Source: Rhodovarius crocodyli
GTDB lineage: Bacteria > Pseudomonadota > Alphaproteobacteria > Acetobacterales > Acetobacteraceae
Length of the DNA stretch: 64,000 bases
Direction: 5' to 3'
NCBI RefSeq assembly: GCF_004005855.1
Contig: NZ_SACL01000002.1
Span: 558,001 to 622,000, forward strand
Made by a program: the position numbers and the translations under genes. Below, piece by piece: positions 18,649 to 28,084 of this stretch (its first letter is position 1; every line of letters starts with the position of its first letter). The notes under the pieces were generated by a model. That model searched no databases. It was not told the DNA's origin and saw only the letters and a list, made by a program, of their open reading frames with translations.

Positions 18649-19229
18649 TTCCCTTTGCCGATCCGGGGCTCGGTGCCCGCGATCAGGCGGCGGATATTGG
18701 CGCTGTGCCGCCAGGCGACGAACAAGGCCAGCACCAGGGCGAACAGCGCCAGGTTCATGTCACCCGCCAGCAGCGCGACGATGGGGGCTGCGGCGCAGGC
18801 GACGAGGGCCGAGGCGGAGGAGATGCGCGTGAGAAAGGCCGTGGCCAGCCAGACGCCCGCCACGATCAGCCCCATCCACCAGGCGGCGGCCAGCAGCACG
18901 CCGGCGGCAGTGGCCACGCCCTTGCCGCCCTTGAAGCCCAGCCACACCGGGTAGCAATGGCTGACGACGGCGGCGAGGCCCGCCAGCAGCCCGGCATCGC
19001 GGCCCCACAGGTACTGGCAGACCAGCAGGGCGATCACACCCTTCAGCACGTCCAGCACCAGCGTGGCGGCCGCCACCTTCTTGTTGCCCGTGCGCAGCAC
19101 ATTGGTGGCGCCGATGCTGCCGCTGCCGATGGTGCGGACATCGCCCAGCCCCGCCGCGCGGGTCAGGATCAGCCCGAAGGGGATGGAGCCCAGCGCCGCG
19201 CCGATCAGCAGGGACAGCAGGTAGCTCAC
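18645..19229 (-). CDS. plsY: Glycerol-3-phosphate acyltransferase PlsY
   Basis: Protein of 194 aa with about five membrane helices. The three PlsY signature motifs are present: GSGSIGATNVLRTGNKK, SHCYPVWLGFKGGKGVATAAG (here shortened to FKGGKGVATAAG), and a C-terminal WRHSANIRRLIAGTEPRIG. PlsY uses acyl-phosphate to acylate glycerol-3-phosphate in the inner membrane, the first step of phospholipid synthesis. Translation starts at a GTG overlapping the pyrC' stop codon. The order pyrC-plsY-dprA-topA is widely conserved in alphaproteobacteria. Confidence 0.94.
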   Translation of the reverse strand: MSYLLSLLIGAALGSIPFGLILTRAAGLGDVRTIGSGSIGATNVLRTGNKKVAAATLVLDVLKGVIALLVCQYLWGRDAGLLAGLAAVVSHCYPVWLGFKGGKGVATAAGVLLAAAWWMGLIVAGVWLATAFLTRISSASALVACAAAPIVALLAGDMNLALFALVLALFVAWRHSANIRRLIAGTEPRIGKGK

Positions 19230-20497
19230 GCGCCGAACACCTTGCGGCCGGCCTTGAAGGTGGCCAGCACCTTGCCTTCCAGCGCGCGGCCGTCGAAGGG
19301 GGTGTTCTGCGCCTTGCCGGGCAGCTGGCCGTCCTTCACCTGCCAGCCGCGCCGCAGGTCGAACAGCATCAGGTCGGCGGCCGCCCCCTCCTTCAGCGCA
19401 CCGGCCTCGATGCCCAGCAGCTTCGCGGGCTTGCAGGTCAGCAGGGCCAGCGCCTCCAGCAGCGTGACATCGCCGCCGTGATAGCGCGCCAGCGTGACCG
19501 AGAGCAGCGTGGCCAGCCCCGCGCCGCCGGCCTCGGCCTGCAGGAAGGGCAGGCGCTTGTCGTCGGCATCGCGCGGCTGGTGGTCGCTGACCACGGCGTC
19601 GATCGTGCCGTCGGCCAGCGCCGCCGCCACCGCCAGGCGCTCGCTTTCCGGGCGCAGCGGCGGGCTGAGCTTGGCATAGCTGCGATAGCCGGTGATCGCC
19701 GTCTCGTTCAGGTCGAAATAGGGGGGCGCGGTGTCGCAGGTCACGCGCAGCCCCTCGGCCTTGGCGGCACGGATGAGGTCGAGCGCGGCACCCGTCGAGA
19801 CGCGGGAGAAATGCACATGCCCGCCCGAGAGCCTGGCCAGCGCGATATCGCGCGCCACCATCATGGATTCGGCCAGCATCGGGATGCCCGGCAGGCCGAG
19901 CCGGGTGGCGAGCTCGCCCTCCGTCGCCACGCCGCCGGCGGCGAGCGTCGGCTCCTCCGGGTGCTGGATGATGAAGGTGCCGAAGGCGCGCGCGTAGCCC
20001 AGCGCAAGCCGCATCGTGCGCGGGCTGGCGATGGCCCGGCCGGCATCGGTGAAGGCCACGGCCCCTGCCTCACGCAGCAGGCCGAATTCCGAGATCTCCT
20101 TGCCCTGCAGCCCCCGCGTGGCGGCGCCGAAGGGGTGGATGGTCAGGCTGCCGGTCGCCTCACCCTGGCGGGCGACGAAATGGATCAGGGCGGCATCGTC
20201 CAGCACGGGGCTGGTATCGGGCAGGGCGCAGAGCGTGGTGATGCCGCCCGCCGCCGCCGCGCGCGCGGCCGAGGCGATGGTCTCGCGGTGCTCGGCGCCG
20301 GGCTCACCCAGGCTGGCGCGCATGTCCACAAGGCCGGGCGCCAGGCAGGCGCCCCCGGCATCGAGCGTGGGCACGCCCTCGGCCGGCGCGCCGGTGAGCG
20401 AGGCGATCCTGCCGTCGCGGATCAGCAGCGAGCCCTGGGCATCGAGCCCCGTCGCCGGGTCCAGCAGCCGGGCATTGGTGATCAGCAGGTCGGTCAT
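19226..20497 (-). CDS. pyrC: Dihydroorotase-like protein PyrC', metal site apparently lost
   Basis: Protein of 423 aa with the amidohydrolase fold of class I dihydroorotases: a small beta domain (LLITNARLLDPATGLD), GLVDM, PDTSPVLDD, VSDHQPRD and KPAKLLGI. The first metal-binding motif, normally DxHxHxREPG, reads DMRASLGEPG, so both histidines of HxH are missing. This matches the non-catalytic PyrC' proteins known to be structural partners of aspartate carbamoyltransferase in Pseudomonas. It should therefore be scaffold rather than enzyme, and a second, active PyrC is expected elsewhere in the genome. It lies in the pyrB operon with ATGA overlaps on both sides. Confidence 0.9.
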   Translation of the reverse strand: MTDLLITNARLLDPATGLDAQGSLLIRDGRIASLTGAPAEGVPTLDAGGACLAPGLVDMRASLGEPGAEHRETIASAARAAAAGGITTLCALPDTSPVLDDAALIHFVARQGEATGSLTIHPFGAATRGLQGKEISEFGLLREAGAVAFTDAGRAIASPRTMRLALGYARAFGTFIIQHPEEPTLAAGGVATEGELATRLGLPGIPMLAESMMVARDIALARLSGGHVHFSRVSTGAALDLIRAAKAEGLRVTCDTAPPYFDLNETAITGYRSYAKLSPPLRPESERLAVAAALADGTIDAVVSDHQPRDADDKRLPFLQAEAGGAGLATLLSVTLARYHGGDVTLLEALALLTCKPAKLLGIEAGALKEGAAADLMLFDLRRGWQVKDGQLPGKAQNTPFDGRALEGKVLATFKAGRKVFGA

Positions 20498-20937
20498 GCC
20501 AGGGGCTTCTCCATGAACACACGGCGGAACCCGGCACCCTCGGCGCGATGGGTCTCGACATAGCCGTGCCGCGCATACAGCGCGATGTTCGTCGTCATCA
20601 GTTCATTGGTGTAGAGGCGGATGCGCGTGTAGCCGCGCCGCCTGGCCTCATCCTCGGCGAAGGCCATCAAGGTCAGGCCATGCCCGCGCCCCTGGCTGCC
20701 GGTGGCCACCGCGATGTTGTCCAGCAGCAGCGCGCCGTCGTCATCCTCCAGCACCAGCGCGCCTTCGAGGCCGTGCCCGGTCTCCAGCAGCCAGGCCTGG
20801 CCGGCGGCGATGCGCGCGGGGTAGTCGTCGGTCATCGGGAACGGCTCGCGTCCGATGACGGGCACCCAACGGGCATAGGCCTCGCGCACCAGGCTGCGCA
20901 TGGCCTCTGCCTCATGCGGAAGGGCAGGGCGGATCAT
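20494..20937 (-). CDS. GNAT family N-acetyltransferase
   Basis: Protein of 147 aa. The acetyl-CoA loop is visible as [18 protein letters not shown], followed by the beta strand IRLYTNELM and a C-terminal YVETHRAEG motif, all typical of small GNAT enzymes. The acceptor is unknown. Its start overlaps the pyrB stop and its stop overlaps the pyrC' start, each as ATGA, so it is firmly embedded in the pyrimidine operon. Confidence 0.88.
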   Translation of the reverse strand: MIRPALPHEAEAMRSLVREAYARWVPVIGREPFPMTDDYPARIAAGQAWLLETGHGLEGALVLEDDDGALLLDNIAVATGSQGRGHGLTLMAFAEDEARRRGYTRIRLYTNELMTTNIALYARHGYVETHRAEGAGFRRVFMEKPLA

Positions 20938-21884
20938 GCGTTGCGCCGCAGGTTGCGGGCCAGCACGTCCAGCACCGCCATGCGCATCGCCACACCCATC
21001 TCCACCTGCTCACCGATCACGCTGCGGGTGGGGTCGTCGGCCACCGCGCTGTCGATCTCGATGCCGCGGTTCATCGGGCCGGGATGCATCACGATGGCGT
21101 CGGGCTTGGCATAGGACAGCTTCTCGTGATCCAGCCCGTAGAAGCGGAAGAACTCGCGCGCCGAGGGGATCAGCCCGCCCGCCATGCGCTCCTTCTGCAG
21201 GCGCAGCATCATCACCACGTCCGCCCCCGCCAGCCCCTTGCGCATGTCATGGAACACCGTGACGCCCAGGCGATCCACATCCGTGGGCAGCAGCGTGGGC
21301 GGCGCGATCAGCCGCACCTCCGCGCCCATGGCCGACAGCAGGTGGATGTTGCTGCGCGCCACGCGGGAATAGGTGATGTCGCCGCAGATCGCGACCACCA
21401 GCCCATGCAGGTCGCCCTTGTGGCGGCGGATCGTCAGCGCATCCAGCAGCGCCTGGGTCGGGTGCTCATGCGTGCCGTCGCCCGCATTAATCACCGCGGC
21501 CGAGACCTTCTGCGCCAGCAGCGCCGGCGCGCCGGACTGCGCATGCCGCACCACCAGCAGATCCGTGTTCATCGCATTCAGCGTTGAAGCCGTGTCGAGC
21601 AGCGTCTCGCCCTTGTTCACGCTGGACTGGGCGACCGACATGTTGATCACATCCGCCCCCAGCCGCTTGCCCGCCAACTCGAAGCTGGTGCGGGTGCGGG
21701 TGCTGTCCTCGAAGAACAGATTGATGAGGGTGCGGCCCTTCAGCAGATCCCGCTGCGTCTTACCCTGGCGGTTCAGCAGGGCATAACTCTCGGCCAGATC
21801 CAGCAACGCCTGGATATGCGGCGGCTCCAACCCCTCGATCGCAAGCAGATGGCCCTCAGGGAGAATAGGATAAGAGAAGCTCAC
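20934..21884 (-). CDS. pyrB: Aspartate carbamoyltransferase catalytic subunit
   Basis: Protein of 316 aa, the usual length. The carbamoyl-phosphate site motif is [14 protein letters not shown], and [19 protein letters not shown] and [13 protein letters not shown] follow in the expected places. It joins carbamoyl phosphate and aspartate, the committed step of UMP synthesis. It is the first gene of a long leftward operon. No regulatory pyrI gene is present; the partner is probably the PyrC' protein encoded two genes downstream. Confidence 0.96.
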   Translation of the reverse strand: MSFSYPILPEGHLLAIEGLEPPHIQALLDLAESYALLNRQGKTQRDLLKGRTLINLFFEDSTRTRTSFELAGKRLGADVINMSVAQSSVNKGETLLDTASTLNAMNTDLLVVRHAQSGAPALLAQKVSAAVINAGDGTHEHPTQALLDALTIRRHKGDLHGLVVAICGDITYSRVARSNIHLLSAMGAEVRLIAPPTLLPTDVDRLGVTVFHDMRKGLAGADVVMMLRLQKERMAGGLIPSAREFFRFYGLDHEKLSYAKPDAIVMHPGPMNRGIEIDSAVADDPTRSVIGEQVEMGVAMRMAVLDVLARNLRRNA

Positions 21885-21982
21885 GGCGCGAATCCTGCTC
21901 TGGGCAAACTTCCGCCTCTTACTCCCCAGGCGGCCCCGGGGCCAGAGGCGGGAAGCTGCCCGGTGGGTGCGTTGGGGGCCGG

Positions 21983-22239
21983 GGCGGAACCGGGGGCTTC
22001 ACCCCCGGCCCCCGACCAGGGCTTTGCCCTGGACCCACCAAAGGCCGGGAGGCCTTTGGAAACCGGGAGCTGAAAGTTTGGAGAAGGGGCTCCGAACGCC
22101 CTTTGACCCGAAGCGCCTTTGCTGCCCCTTCTCCAAACTTTCAGAAGCCTCACGGGGGTCCAGGGGCCCCAGGCTCCTGGCGGGGTGCAGGGGCAGCGCC
22201 CCTGCGCGGGGGTCTGGGGGCAAGGCCCCCGGTTCCGCC
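21983..22239. repeat. 257-bp nested inverted-repeat element (MITE/REP-like)
   Basis: The outer arms GGCGGAACCGGGGG (21983-21996) and its exact complement (22226-22239) enclose an inner perfect 20-bp inverted repeat, 22070-22089 against 22125-22144. Several small hairpins lie between, for example CCAGGGC-TTT-GCCCTGG and AAAGGCC-GGGA-GGCCTTT. The element fills most of the 372-nt space between pyrB and ruvX. The ORFs inside it are by-products of the repeats. Similar GC-rich hairpin elements are common between genes in Acetobacteraceae (from general knowledge; not checked here). Confidence 0.8.
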
Positions 22240-22256
22240 CTGGCCGCCCGGCGCAA

Positions 22257-22733
22257 CTACCCGGGCAGTGTCCCCGCCGTGGCGTCCAGGGCCGCCTGCA
22301 GGGTGTAGGCGGCCGCGGCGGCGTCCACTACTTCGGCGCGGCGCTTCCGTGTCGTGTCCATTTCCTGGATCAGCATGCGGTTGACGGCGGAGGAGGAGAG
22401 GCGTTCGTCCCACAGGGCCACGGGCAGGCCTGTCTGCTGGCCCATGGCGGTGGCCCAGTCCTTGGCGGCCTGGGCGGCGGGCCCGAAGCTGCCGTCCATG
22501 CTCAGCGGCAGGCCGACGAGCAGCCCGCCCACGCCTTCCTTCTTCGCGATGGCCTTGATCTCAAGGGCGTTGGCCGAGAGCTTGCCGCGCTTGAGACCGC
22601 CGTAGGGGGTGGCCAGCATGAGCATCACGTCGGTCAGCGCGAGGCCGATGGTTTTGGAGCCCGGGTCGATGCCCAGGATGCGGTCGCCTCTCGGCAGGGT
22701 TGCGCGTAGCTGCGCCATGGTGAACAACGCCAT
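22257..22733 (-). CDS. ruvX: Holliday junction resolvase-like protein RuvX (YqgF)
   Basis: Protein of 158 aa. ILGIDPGSKTIGLALTDVM is the RNase H-like strand with the first catalytic Asp, then VGLPLSMDGSFGP and LWDERLSSSAVNRML, in the order of the YqgF/RuvX family. These enzymes act in 16S rRNA 5'-end maturation. It lies 34 nt from the divergent gatC start and immediately beside the hairpin element, which may serve as its transcription end. Confidence 0.93.
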   Translation of the reverse strand: MALFTMAQLRATLPRGDRILGIDPGSKTIGLALTDVMLMLATPYGGLKRGKLSANALEIKAIAKKEGVGGLLVGLPLSMDGSFGPAAQAAKDWATAMGQQTGLPVALWDERLSSSAVNRMLIQEMDTTRKRRAEVVDAAAAAYTLQAALDATAGTLPG

Positions 22734-22767
22734 TCTTCACCCGTTACCTGAGGGACAGACCGCTGTC

Positions 22768-23055
22768 ATGAGCGTGGACACCGCGGCGATCCGCCGCATC
22801 GCGAAACTCGCCCGTATTCATGTGGAGGAGGAGGCCCTGCCGGGTCTCGCTGCCGAGTTCAATGGCATCCTGCAATGGATCGAGCAATTGCAGCAGGTGG
22901 ACACCTCGGGCGTGGAGCCCATGGCGGGCGGCGGGGCCACGGCCCTGCGCTGGCGCGCTGATGAGGTGACTGACGGTGCCCAGGCCGAGCGCGTGCTGGC
23001 CAACGCCCCCGAGCGTGAGGGCGAATATTTCTCCGTGCCGAAGGTGGTGGAATGA
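22768..23055 (+). CDS. gatC: Asp-tRNA(Asn)/Glu-tRNA(Gln) amidotransferase subunit C
   Basis: Protein of 95 aa. It has the full family pattern: [42 protein letters not shown] and a YFSVPKVVE end. GatC holds GatA and GatB together. The ATG at 22768 was chosen over an in-frame upstream ATG because it gives the standard N-terminus and the longer form would overlap ruvX. The stop overlaps the gatA start as ATGA. Confidence 0.95.
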   Translation: MSVDTAAIRRIAKLARIHVEEEALPGLAAEFNGILQWIEQLQQVDTSGVEPMAGGGATALRWRADEVTDGAQAERVLANAPEREGEYFSVPKVVE

Positions 23056-24530
23056 CCCGGCTCACTGACTTTACGCTGGCCCAGGCGCGGGATGCGCTGA
23101 AGGCCCGCTCGATTTCCGCGCGTGAGCTGACCCAGGCCTATCTGGACGGCATCGCGGCGCTGAACCCGCGCATCAACGCCTATATTACGGTGACGCCGGA
23201 GCTGGCGCTGGCGCAGGCCGATGCCTCCGACGCCAAGCTCGCGGCCGGGCAGGGCGGTTCGCTGGAGGGCATTCCCCTCGGCATCAAGGACCTGTTCTGC
23301 ACCGAGGGCGTGAGGACGACCGCGGCCAGCCGCATCCTGGGCGAGTTCACGCCGCCTTATGAGAGCACGGTCAGCGGCAACCTGAAGCGTGACGGCGGCA
23401 TCTTCCTGGGCAAGCTGAACCTGGACGAGTTCGCCATGGGCAGCAGCAACGCCACCAGCGCCTTCGGGCCGGTGGAGAACCCCTGGTCGCGCGCCAATGA
23501 CCCGGCGAAGCGCCTGGTGCCGGGTGGTTCCTCGGGTGGTTCGGCGGCGGCGATCGCGGCGCGGCTCGCGCTGGGGACGACGGCGACCGACACAGGTGGG
23601 TCGATCCGCCAGCCCGCGGCCTTCTGCGGCGTGGCGGGCATCAAGCCGACCTATGGGCGCTGCTCGCGCTTCGGCGTGGTGGCGTTTGCGTCCAGCCTGG
23701 ACCAGGCCGGGCCGATCGCGCGCGACGTGACCGACTGCGCGCTGATGCTGAACTCCATGGCCGGTTTCGACCCCAAGGACTCCACCAGCGTCGACATCGC
23801 GGTGCCGGATTTCGCGGCGGCCGTGGCGCGCGGCGTGAAGGGCCTGCGCATCGGCATCCCGCGCGAGTTCCGCATGGACGGCATGCCGGCCGAGATCGAG
23901 GCGCTGTGGCAGCAGGGCATCGCCTGGCTGAAGGCGGAGGGGGCGAGCATCGTCGACATCTCCCTGCCGCACACGAAATACGCGCTGCCGACCTATTACA
24001 TCGTGGCGCCGGCCGAGGCGTCCTCCAACCTCGCCCGCTATGACGGCGTGCGCTTCGGCGCGCGGGAGAAGGGCGCGGATCTGGTCGAGCTGTATGAGAA
24101 GACCCGTGCCGCCGGCTTCGGCGCCGAGGTGCGGCGCCGCATCATGATCGGCACCTATGTGCTCAGCGCCGGCTATTACGACGCCTATTACCTGAAGGCG
24201 CAGCAGGTGCGGGCGCTGATCAAGCGCGACTTCGACCTGGCCTGGGAGAAGTGCGACGCGATCCTGACGCCGGCGACGCCCTCGGCCGCCTTCGGCCTGG
24301 ACGAGAAGCACGACGACCCGGTGGCGATGTACCTGAACGACGTGTTCACGGTGACGGCCAATTTGGCGGGCATTCCGGGCATGGCGGTGCCGGCGGGCCT
24401 CGATGCCAACGGGCTGCCCCTGGCGCTGCAGGTGCTGGGCAAGCCCTTCGATGAGGAAACCGTCTTTGCCGTCTCGGGCGCCGTCGAGCGCGCGGCCGGC
24501 TTCAAGGCAACCCCGCAGGTGATGGCATGA
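23052..24530 (+). CDS. gatA: Asp-tRNA(Asn)/Glu-tRNA(Gln) amidotransferase subunit A
   Basis: Protein of 492 aa. It belongs to the amidase signature family: the catalytic lysine lies in [11 protein letters not shown], the cis-serine and nucleophile serine in [17 protein letters not shown] and [15 protein letters not shown]. It releases ammonia from glutamine for transamidation of misacylated tRNA. The start overlaps gatC and the stop overlaps gatB, each by four bases. Confidence 0.96.
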   Translation: MTRLTDFTLAQARDALKARSISARELTQAYLDGIAALNPRINAYITVTPELALAQADASDAKLAAGQGGSLEGIPLGIKDLFCTEGVRTTAASRILGEFTPPYESTVSGNLKRDGGIFLGKLNLDEFAMGSSNATSAFGPVENPWSRANDPAKRLVPGGSSGGSAAAIAARLALGTTATDTGGSIRQPAAFCGVAGIKPTYGRCSRFGVVAFASSLDQAGPIARDVTDCALMLNSMAGFDPKDSTSVDIAVPDFAAAVARGVKGLRIGIPREFRMDGMPAEIEALWQQGIAWLKAEGASIVDISLPHTKYALPTYYIVAPAEASSNLARYDGVRFGAREKGADLVELYEKTRAAGFGAEVRRRIMIGTYVLSAGYYDAYYLKAQQVRALIKRDFDLAWEKCDAILTPATPSAAFGLDEKHDDPVAMYLNDVFTVTANLAGIPGMAVPAGLDANGLPLALQVLGKPFDEETVFAVSGAVERAAGFKATPQVMA

Positions 24531-25975
24531 GCTATACGCTGGAGGGCAAGACCGGCCCCTGGGAAATCGTGGTCGGCCTGGAAGTGCACGCCCAGGTCAT
24601 CAGCAATTCCAAGCTGTTCTCCGGTGCGGCGACCGCCTTCGGCGCCGAGCCGAACAGCCAGGTCAGCTTCATCGATGCCGGCTTCCCCGGCATGCTGCCG
24701 ACCATCAACGAGGTCTGCATCGCCCAGGCGGTGCGCACCGGCCTCGGCCTGAAGGCCGAGATCAACCTGTGGTCGCGCTTCGACCGCAAGAACTACTTCT
24801 ATGCCGATCTGCCGCAGGGCTATCAGATCAGCCAGTTCGCCCACCCCATCGTGGGCAAGGGCGAGATCGAGGTGAGCCTCGCGGATGGTTCCACCAAGAT
24901 GATCGGCATCACCCGCCTGCATCTGGAACAGGATGCCGGCAAGTCGATCCATGACCAGCACCCGTCCAAATCCTTCATCGACCTGAACCGGTCGGGCGTG
25001 GCGCTGATGGAAATCGTGTCGGAACCCGACATGCGTTCCCCGGAGGAAGCCGGCGCCTATCTGACCAAGCTGCGGCAGATCCTGCGTTACCTCGGCACCT
25101 GCGACGGCAACATGGACGAAGGTTCCATGCGCGCCGACGTGAACGTCTCGGTCCGCAAGGCGGGCGAGGGCTTCCGGACCCGCTGCGAGGTGAAGAACGT
25201 CAACTCGATCCGCTTCGTCATGCAGGCGGTCGAGGCAGAGGCGCTGCGCCAGATCGAGGTGTGGGAAGCGGGCGGCACGGTCGATCAGGAAACCCGCCTG
25301 TTCGACACCAACCGTGGCGTGACGCGCAGCATGCGCAGCAAGGAAGACGCGCATGACTACCGCTACTTCCCCGACCCCGACCTGCCCCCGCTGGTGCTGG
25401 AGCAGTCCTGGGTGGACGCGCTGAAGGCGAGCCTGCCGGAACTGCCGGACGAGCGCCGCGCGCGCTACCTGGCGCTCGGCCTCACGCCCTATGACGTGCA
25501 TGTGCTGACGCTGGAGAAGGAGACGGCCGTCTTCTTCGAAACCGTCGCGAAGGGCCGCGACGCCAAGCTGGCCGCCAACTGGGTGACGGGCGACTTCTTC
25601 GCAGCCCTCAACCGGCTGAAACGCGACATCAGCGACCCGCCGGTGACGGCGGAGCATCTGGGCGAGCTGCTCGACCTGCTCTCGGACAACACGATCAGCG
25701 GCAAGCTGGCCAAGGACGTGTTCGAGATCATGATCGAGACCGGCAAGTCCCCGCTGGTGCTGGTCGAGGAACGCGGCCTGAAGCAGGTGACCGACACCGG
25801 CGCGATCGAGAAGGTGATCGCCGAGGTGATGGCCGCCAATGAGGGCAAGGTGGCGGAATACCGCTCCGGCAAGGACAAGCTGTTCGGCTTCTTCGTGGGT
25901 CAGACCATGAAGGCCTCGGGCGGCAAGGCCAACCCGGCCATGGTGAACGAGCTGCTGAAGAAGATGCTGGCCTGA
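24527..25975 (+). CDS. gatB: Asp-tRNA(Asn)/Glu-tRNA(Gln) amidotransferase subunit B
   Basis: Protein of 482 aa. It has the GatB kinase core ([49 protein letters not shown]) and the C-terminal YqeY-like domain ending [17 protein letters not shown]. GatB phosphorylates the tRNA-bound acid and accepts ammonia from GatA. The stop codon shares a base with the next ATG (TGATG). Confidence 0.96.
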   Translation: MSYTLEGKTGPWEIVVGLEVHAQVISNSKLFSGAATAFGAEPNSQVSFIDAGFPGMLPTINEVCIAQAVRTGLGLKAEINLWSRFDRKNYFYADLPQGYQISQFAHPIVGKGEIEVSLADGSTKMIGITRLHLEQDAGKSIHDQHPSKSFIDLNRSGVALMEIVSEPDMRSPEEAGAYLTKLRQILRYLGTCDGNMDEGSMRADVNVSVRKAGEGFRTRCEVKNVNSIRFVMQAVEAEALRQIEVWEAGGTVDQETRLFDTNRGVTRSMRSKEDAHDYRYFPDPDLPPLVLEQSWVDALKASLPELPDERRARYLALGLTPYDVHVLTLEKETAVFFETVAKGRDAKLAANWVTGDFFAALNRLKRDISDPPVTAEHLGELLDLLSDNTISGKLAKDVFEIMIETGKSPLVLVEERGLKQVTDTGAIEKVIAEVMAANEGKVAEYRSGKDKLFGFFVGQTMKASGGKANPAMVNELLKKMLA

Positions 25976-26370
25976 TGGGCAAGCTGATCCATTCCATGAT
26001 CCGTGTGCTGGAGGAGGCCCGCTCGGTCTCCTTCTACCGGGAGGCCTTCGGCCTCTCGGTCGCGCAGCGGCTGGAATTCGACAGCTTCACCCTGGTCTAT
26101 CTCTCGAACCCCGAGACGGCGTTCGAGCTGGAGTTGACCATCAACAAGGGCCGCACCGAGCCGTATGCGCTGGGCGACGGCTACGGGCATCTCGCGGTGT
26201 CGGTGGATGACGTTGACGCCGAGCATGCGCGCTTTGCCGCCGCCGGGCTGAACCCCGGCAAGCTGGTGAGCTTCGAGCGCGACGGGGCGCTGTTCGCGAA
26301 GTTCTTCTTCGTGAGCGACCCGGACGGCTACAAGATCGAGGTGCTGCAGAGGCACGGACGGTTTCTGTAG
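25975..26370 (+). CDS. gloA: Lactoylglutathione lyase (glyoxalase I)
   Basis: Protein of 131 aa, similar in size and pattern to E. coli GloA. The four metal ligands are in place: His6 (LIHSMIRV), Glu53 (FELELTINKG), His72 (GYGHLAVSVDD) and Glu122 (DPDGYKIEVLQ). It isomerises the methylglyoxal-glutathione hemithioacetal. It is coupled to gatB by TGATG, an unexpected partner that more likely reflects operon economy than a shared pathway. Confidence 0.9.
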   Translation: MGKLIHSMIRVLEEARSVSFYREAFGLSVAQRLEFDSFTLVYLSNPETAFELELTINKGRTEPYALGDGYGHLAVSVDDVDAEHARFAAAGLNPGKLVSFERDGALFAKFFFVSDPDGYKIEVLQRHGRFL

Positions 26371-26435
26371 GGCTCGGCGCTACCTTCCGGCCAATTCGAC
26401 GCGTTGTTCAGCGATTATTCGGATTCCGCCGGTAA

Positions 26436-26466
26436 TCGGGGCGTTCAGTCACAGGGAACGCCCCGA
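26436..26466 (+). promoter_or_regulatory. 11-bp inverted repeat abutting a start codon
   Basis: TCGGGGCGTTC at 26436-26446 and GAACGCCCCGA at 26456-26466 are perfect complements with a 9-nt loop. The right arm ends at the base before the ATG of the chemotaxis transducer. In the mRNA the hairpin would cover the ribosome-binding region; as DNA it could be an operator. Which applies is unknown. Confidence 0.6.
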
Positions 26467-28080
26467 ATGAACAGCCAAGACAATCGCCTTGCCGTGTTCA
26501 ACATTACCCAGGACGACCTCGCGACGTTGCGGAGCCTGGCCGGCTATGCGCGGGACAGGCTGCCCGCTCTGCTGCAGGAACTGCACCCCAGCTTCGCGCC
26601 CTGGCCCGAGATCCAGCGTGCCCTGGCCTTGCCTGAGGTGCACAGCGCCCGCGTGTCGCACTGGTGCCGGGTGGTGTCGGGGGATGTGGGGGCGGGGTTT
26701 CAGGAATCGGCCCATACGCTGGCCTCCCTGTTCTATGCCCATGGCGTGCCGGCCTATGCGGTGGCGATCTGCCACGCCAGCGTGATGAACGGCATCCTGG
26801 CGGATATGGGGCTGGCCGAGGAAGCGCCGCGCGGCTGGTTCGGCCGCCGGCCCGGCGGCGCGCCCATCCGGGCCGCGCTGAACAAGGGTGCCTGGTTCGA
26901 TCTGGAACTGCTGCTGGAAACCTATGCCGCCGCCGAGCAGACCAGCCGCCGCGCCGCGCTGACCAGCATGGCCGAGGCCATCGAGCGCGAAGCCGGCGAT
27001 GCGGTGGCCCAGGTGGGCGCCCTGACCGGGCAGATGGCGGAAACCGCGCAGGGCCTGTCCGCCACGGCCGGCCGCACCGGCCATGATGCCGACCAGGCCG
27101 CCCTGGCCGCCCGGCAGACGCGGGAGACCGCCGACCAGGTCGCCGATGCAGCGGAGGCACTGACCCATTCCATCGACAGCATCGTCCGCCAGGTGGGCGC
27201 ATCGACCGATGCGGCGCGGCGGGCCGTCTCCGCCGGCCAGGGCGCGCGCCAGGGCATCCAGGCCATGTCCCAGCAGGCCGAGGAGATCGGCAAGGTCGCG
27301 GACCTGATCGGCGACATCGCCGCCCGCACCAACCTGCTGGCGCTGAACGCCACCATCGAGGCCGCCCGCGCGGGCGATGCCGGCAAGGGCTTCGCGGTGG
27401 TCGCCAGCGAGGTGAAGCAGCTTGCGACCCAGACCGCGCAATCCACCGCCGCCATCGCGCGCCAGATCGAGGCCGTGCGCCAGGCCACCACCAATGCCGC
27501 CGAGGAGGTGGGCCAGGTGGTCGGGCTGATCAGCGAGATCGACGCCACCATCGCCGCCGTGGCCGCCGCCGTGGCGGAACAGGGAGAGGCCACCGCCGCC
27601 ATCGGGCGCAGCGTGCTGGACACGGCCGGTGCCGCCACGCGCATGAGCGAGCTGACCGAGGACGTGCGCGCCGCCGCCGGCGAGACCGACCGCCAGTCGG
27701 GTTCCGTGCGGCAGACCGCCGCGGCCCTGGATGGCGCCGTGCGGGACCTGCGCCAGACCGTGGTGCGGGTGGTCCGCACCTCGACCCGGGAGGTCGATCG
27801 CCGGCAGAACGAACGCGTCGATTGCGAGCTGCCGGCCGAACTGCGCATCGGCGGCGACAGCCGGCGGGTGCAGGTGGTCAATCTCTCCGTCAGCGGCGCG
27901 CTGATCGCCGGGGCGCCTGCGGCCCCGCGTGACACCGCGGGTGTGCTGGCCTTCGCCGGCAGCTCATTCCCCTGCCGGGTTGTCACGGTGCGCGACGGCC
28001 GGCTGGTGGTGCGCCTGACGCCTGACGACGCGCAGCTGGGCCTGATACAGCGCCTGCTGCACCAGGCCAGGGCAGCCTGA
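26467..28080 (+). CDS. Soluble chemotaxis-type transducer: protoglobin-like sensor, MCP signalling domain, PilZ
   Basis: Protein of 537 aa without any transmembrane helix. Residues 10-150 resemble the protoglobin sensor of HemAT-like transducers ([20 protein letters not shown], then GVPAYAV). Aligned by eye, the usual proximal histidine position is Phe and a His lies three residues later, so heme binding is uncertain. Residues 150-430 are coiled coil with the conserved MCP tip [20 protein letters not shown] (about 273-325). The last 95 residues are a PilZ domain with RRQNER and NLSVSG, the c-di-GMP contact motifs RxxxR and (D/N)xSxxG. It therefore may join gas or redox sensing with c-di-GMP. 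A hairpin abuts its start codon. Confidence 0.88.
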   Translation: MNSQDNRLAVFNITQDDLATLRSLAGYARDRLPALLQELHPSFAPWPEIQRALALPEVHSARVSHWCRVVSGDVGAGFQESAHTLASLFYAHGVPAYAVAICHASVMNGILADMGLAEEAPRGWFGRRPGGAPIRAALNKGAWFDLELLLETYAAAEQTSRRAALTSMAEAIEREAGDAVAQVGALTGQMAETAQGLSATAGRTGHDADQAALAARQTRETADQVADAAEALTHSIDSIVRQVGASTDAARRAVSAGQGARQGIQAMSQQAEEIGKVADLIGDIAARTNLLALNATIEAARAGDAGKGFAVVASEVKQLATQTAQSTAAIARQIEAVRQATTNAAEEVGQVVGLISEIDATIAAVAAAVAEQGEATAAIGRSVLDTAGAATRMSELTEDVRAAAGETDRQSGSVRQTAAALDGAVRDLRQTVVRVVRTSTREVDRRQNERVDCELPAELRIGGDSRRVQVVNLSVSGALIAGAPAAPRDTAGVLAFAGSSFPCRVVTVRDGRLVVRLTPDDAQLGLIQRLLHQARAA

Positions 28081-28084
28081 CCCC

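Noticed and set aside
21967-22413. Several short frames on both strands
   Set aside because: They arise from the inverted-repeat element and ruvX; no ribosome sites and no plausible protein pattern.
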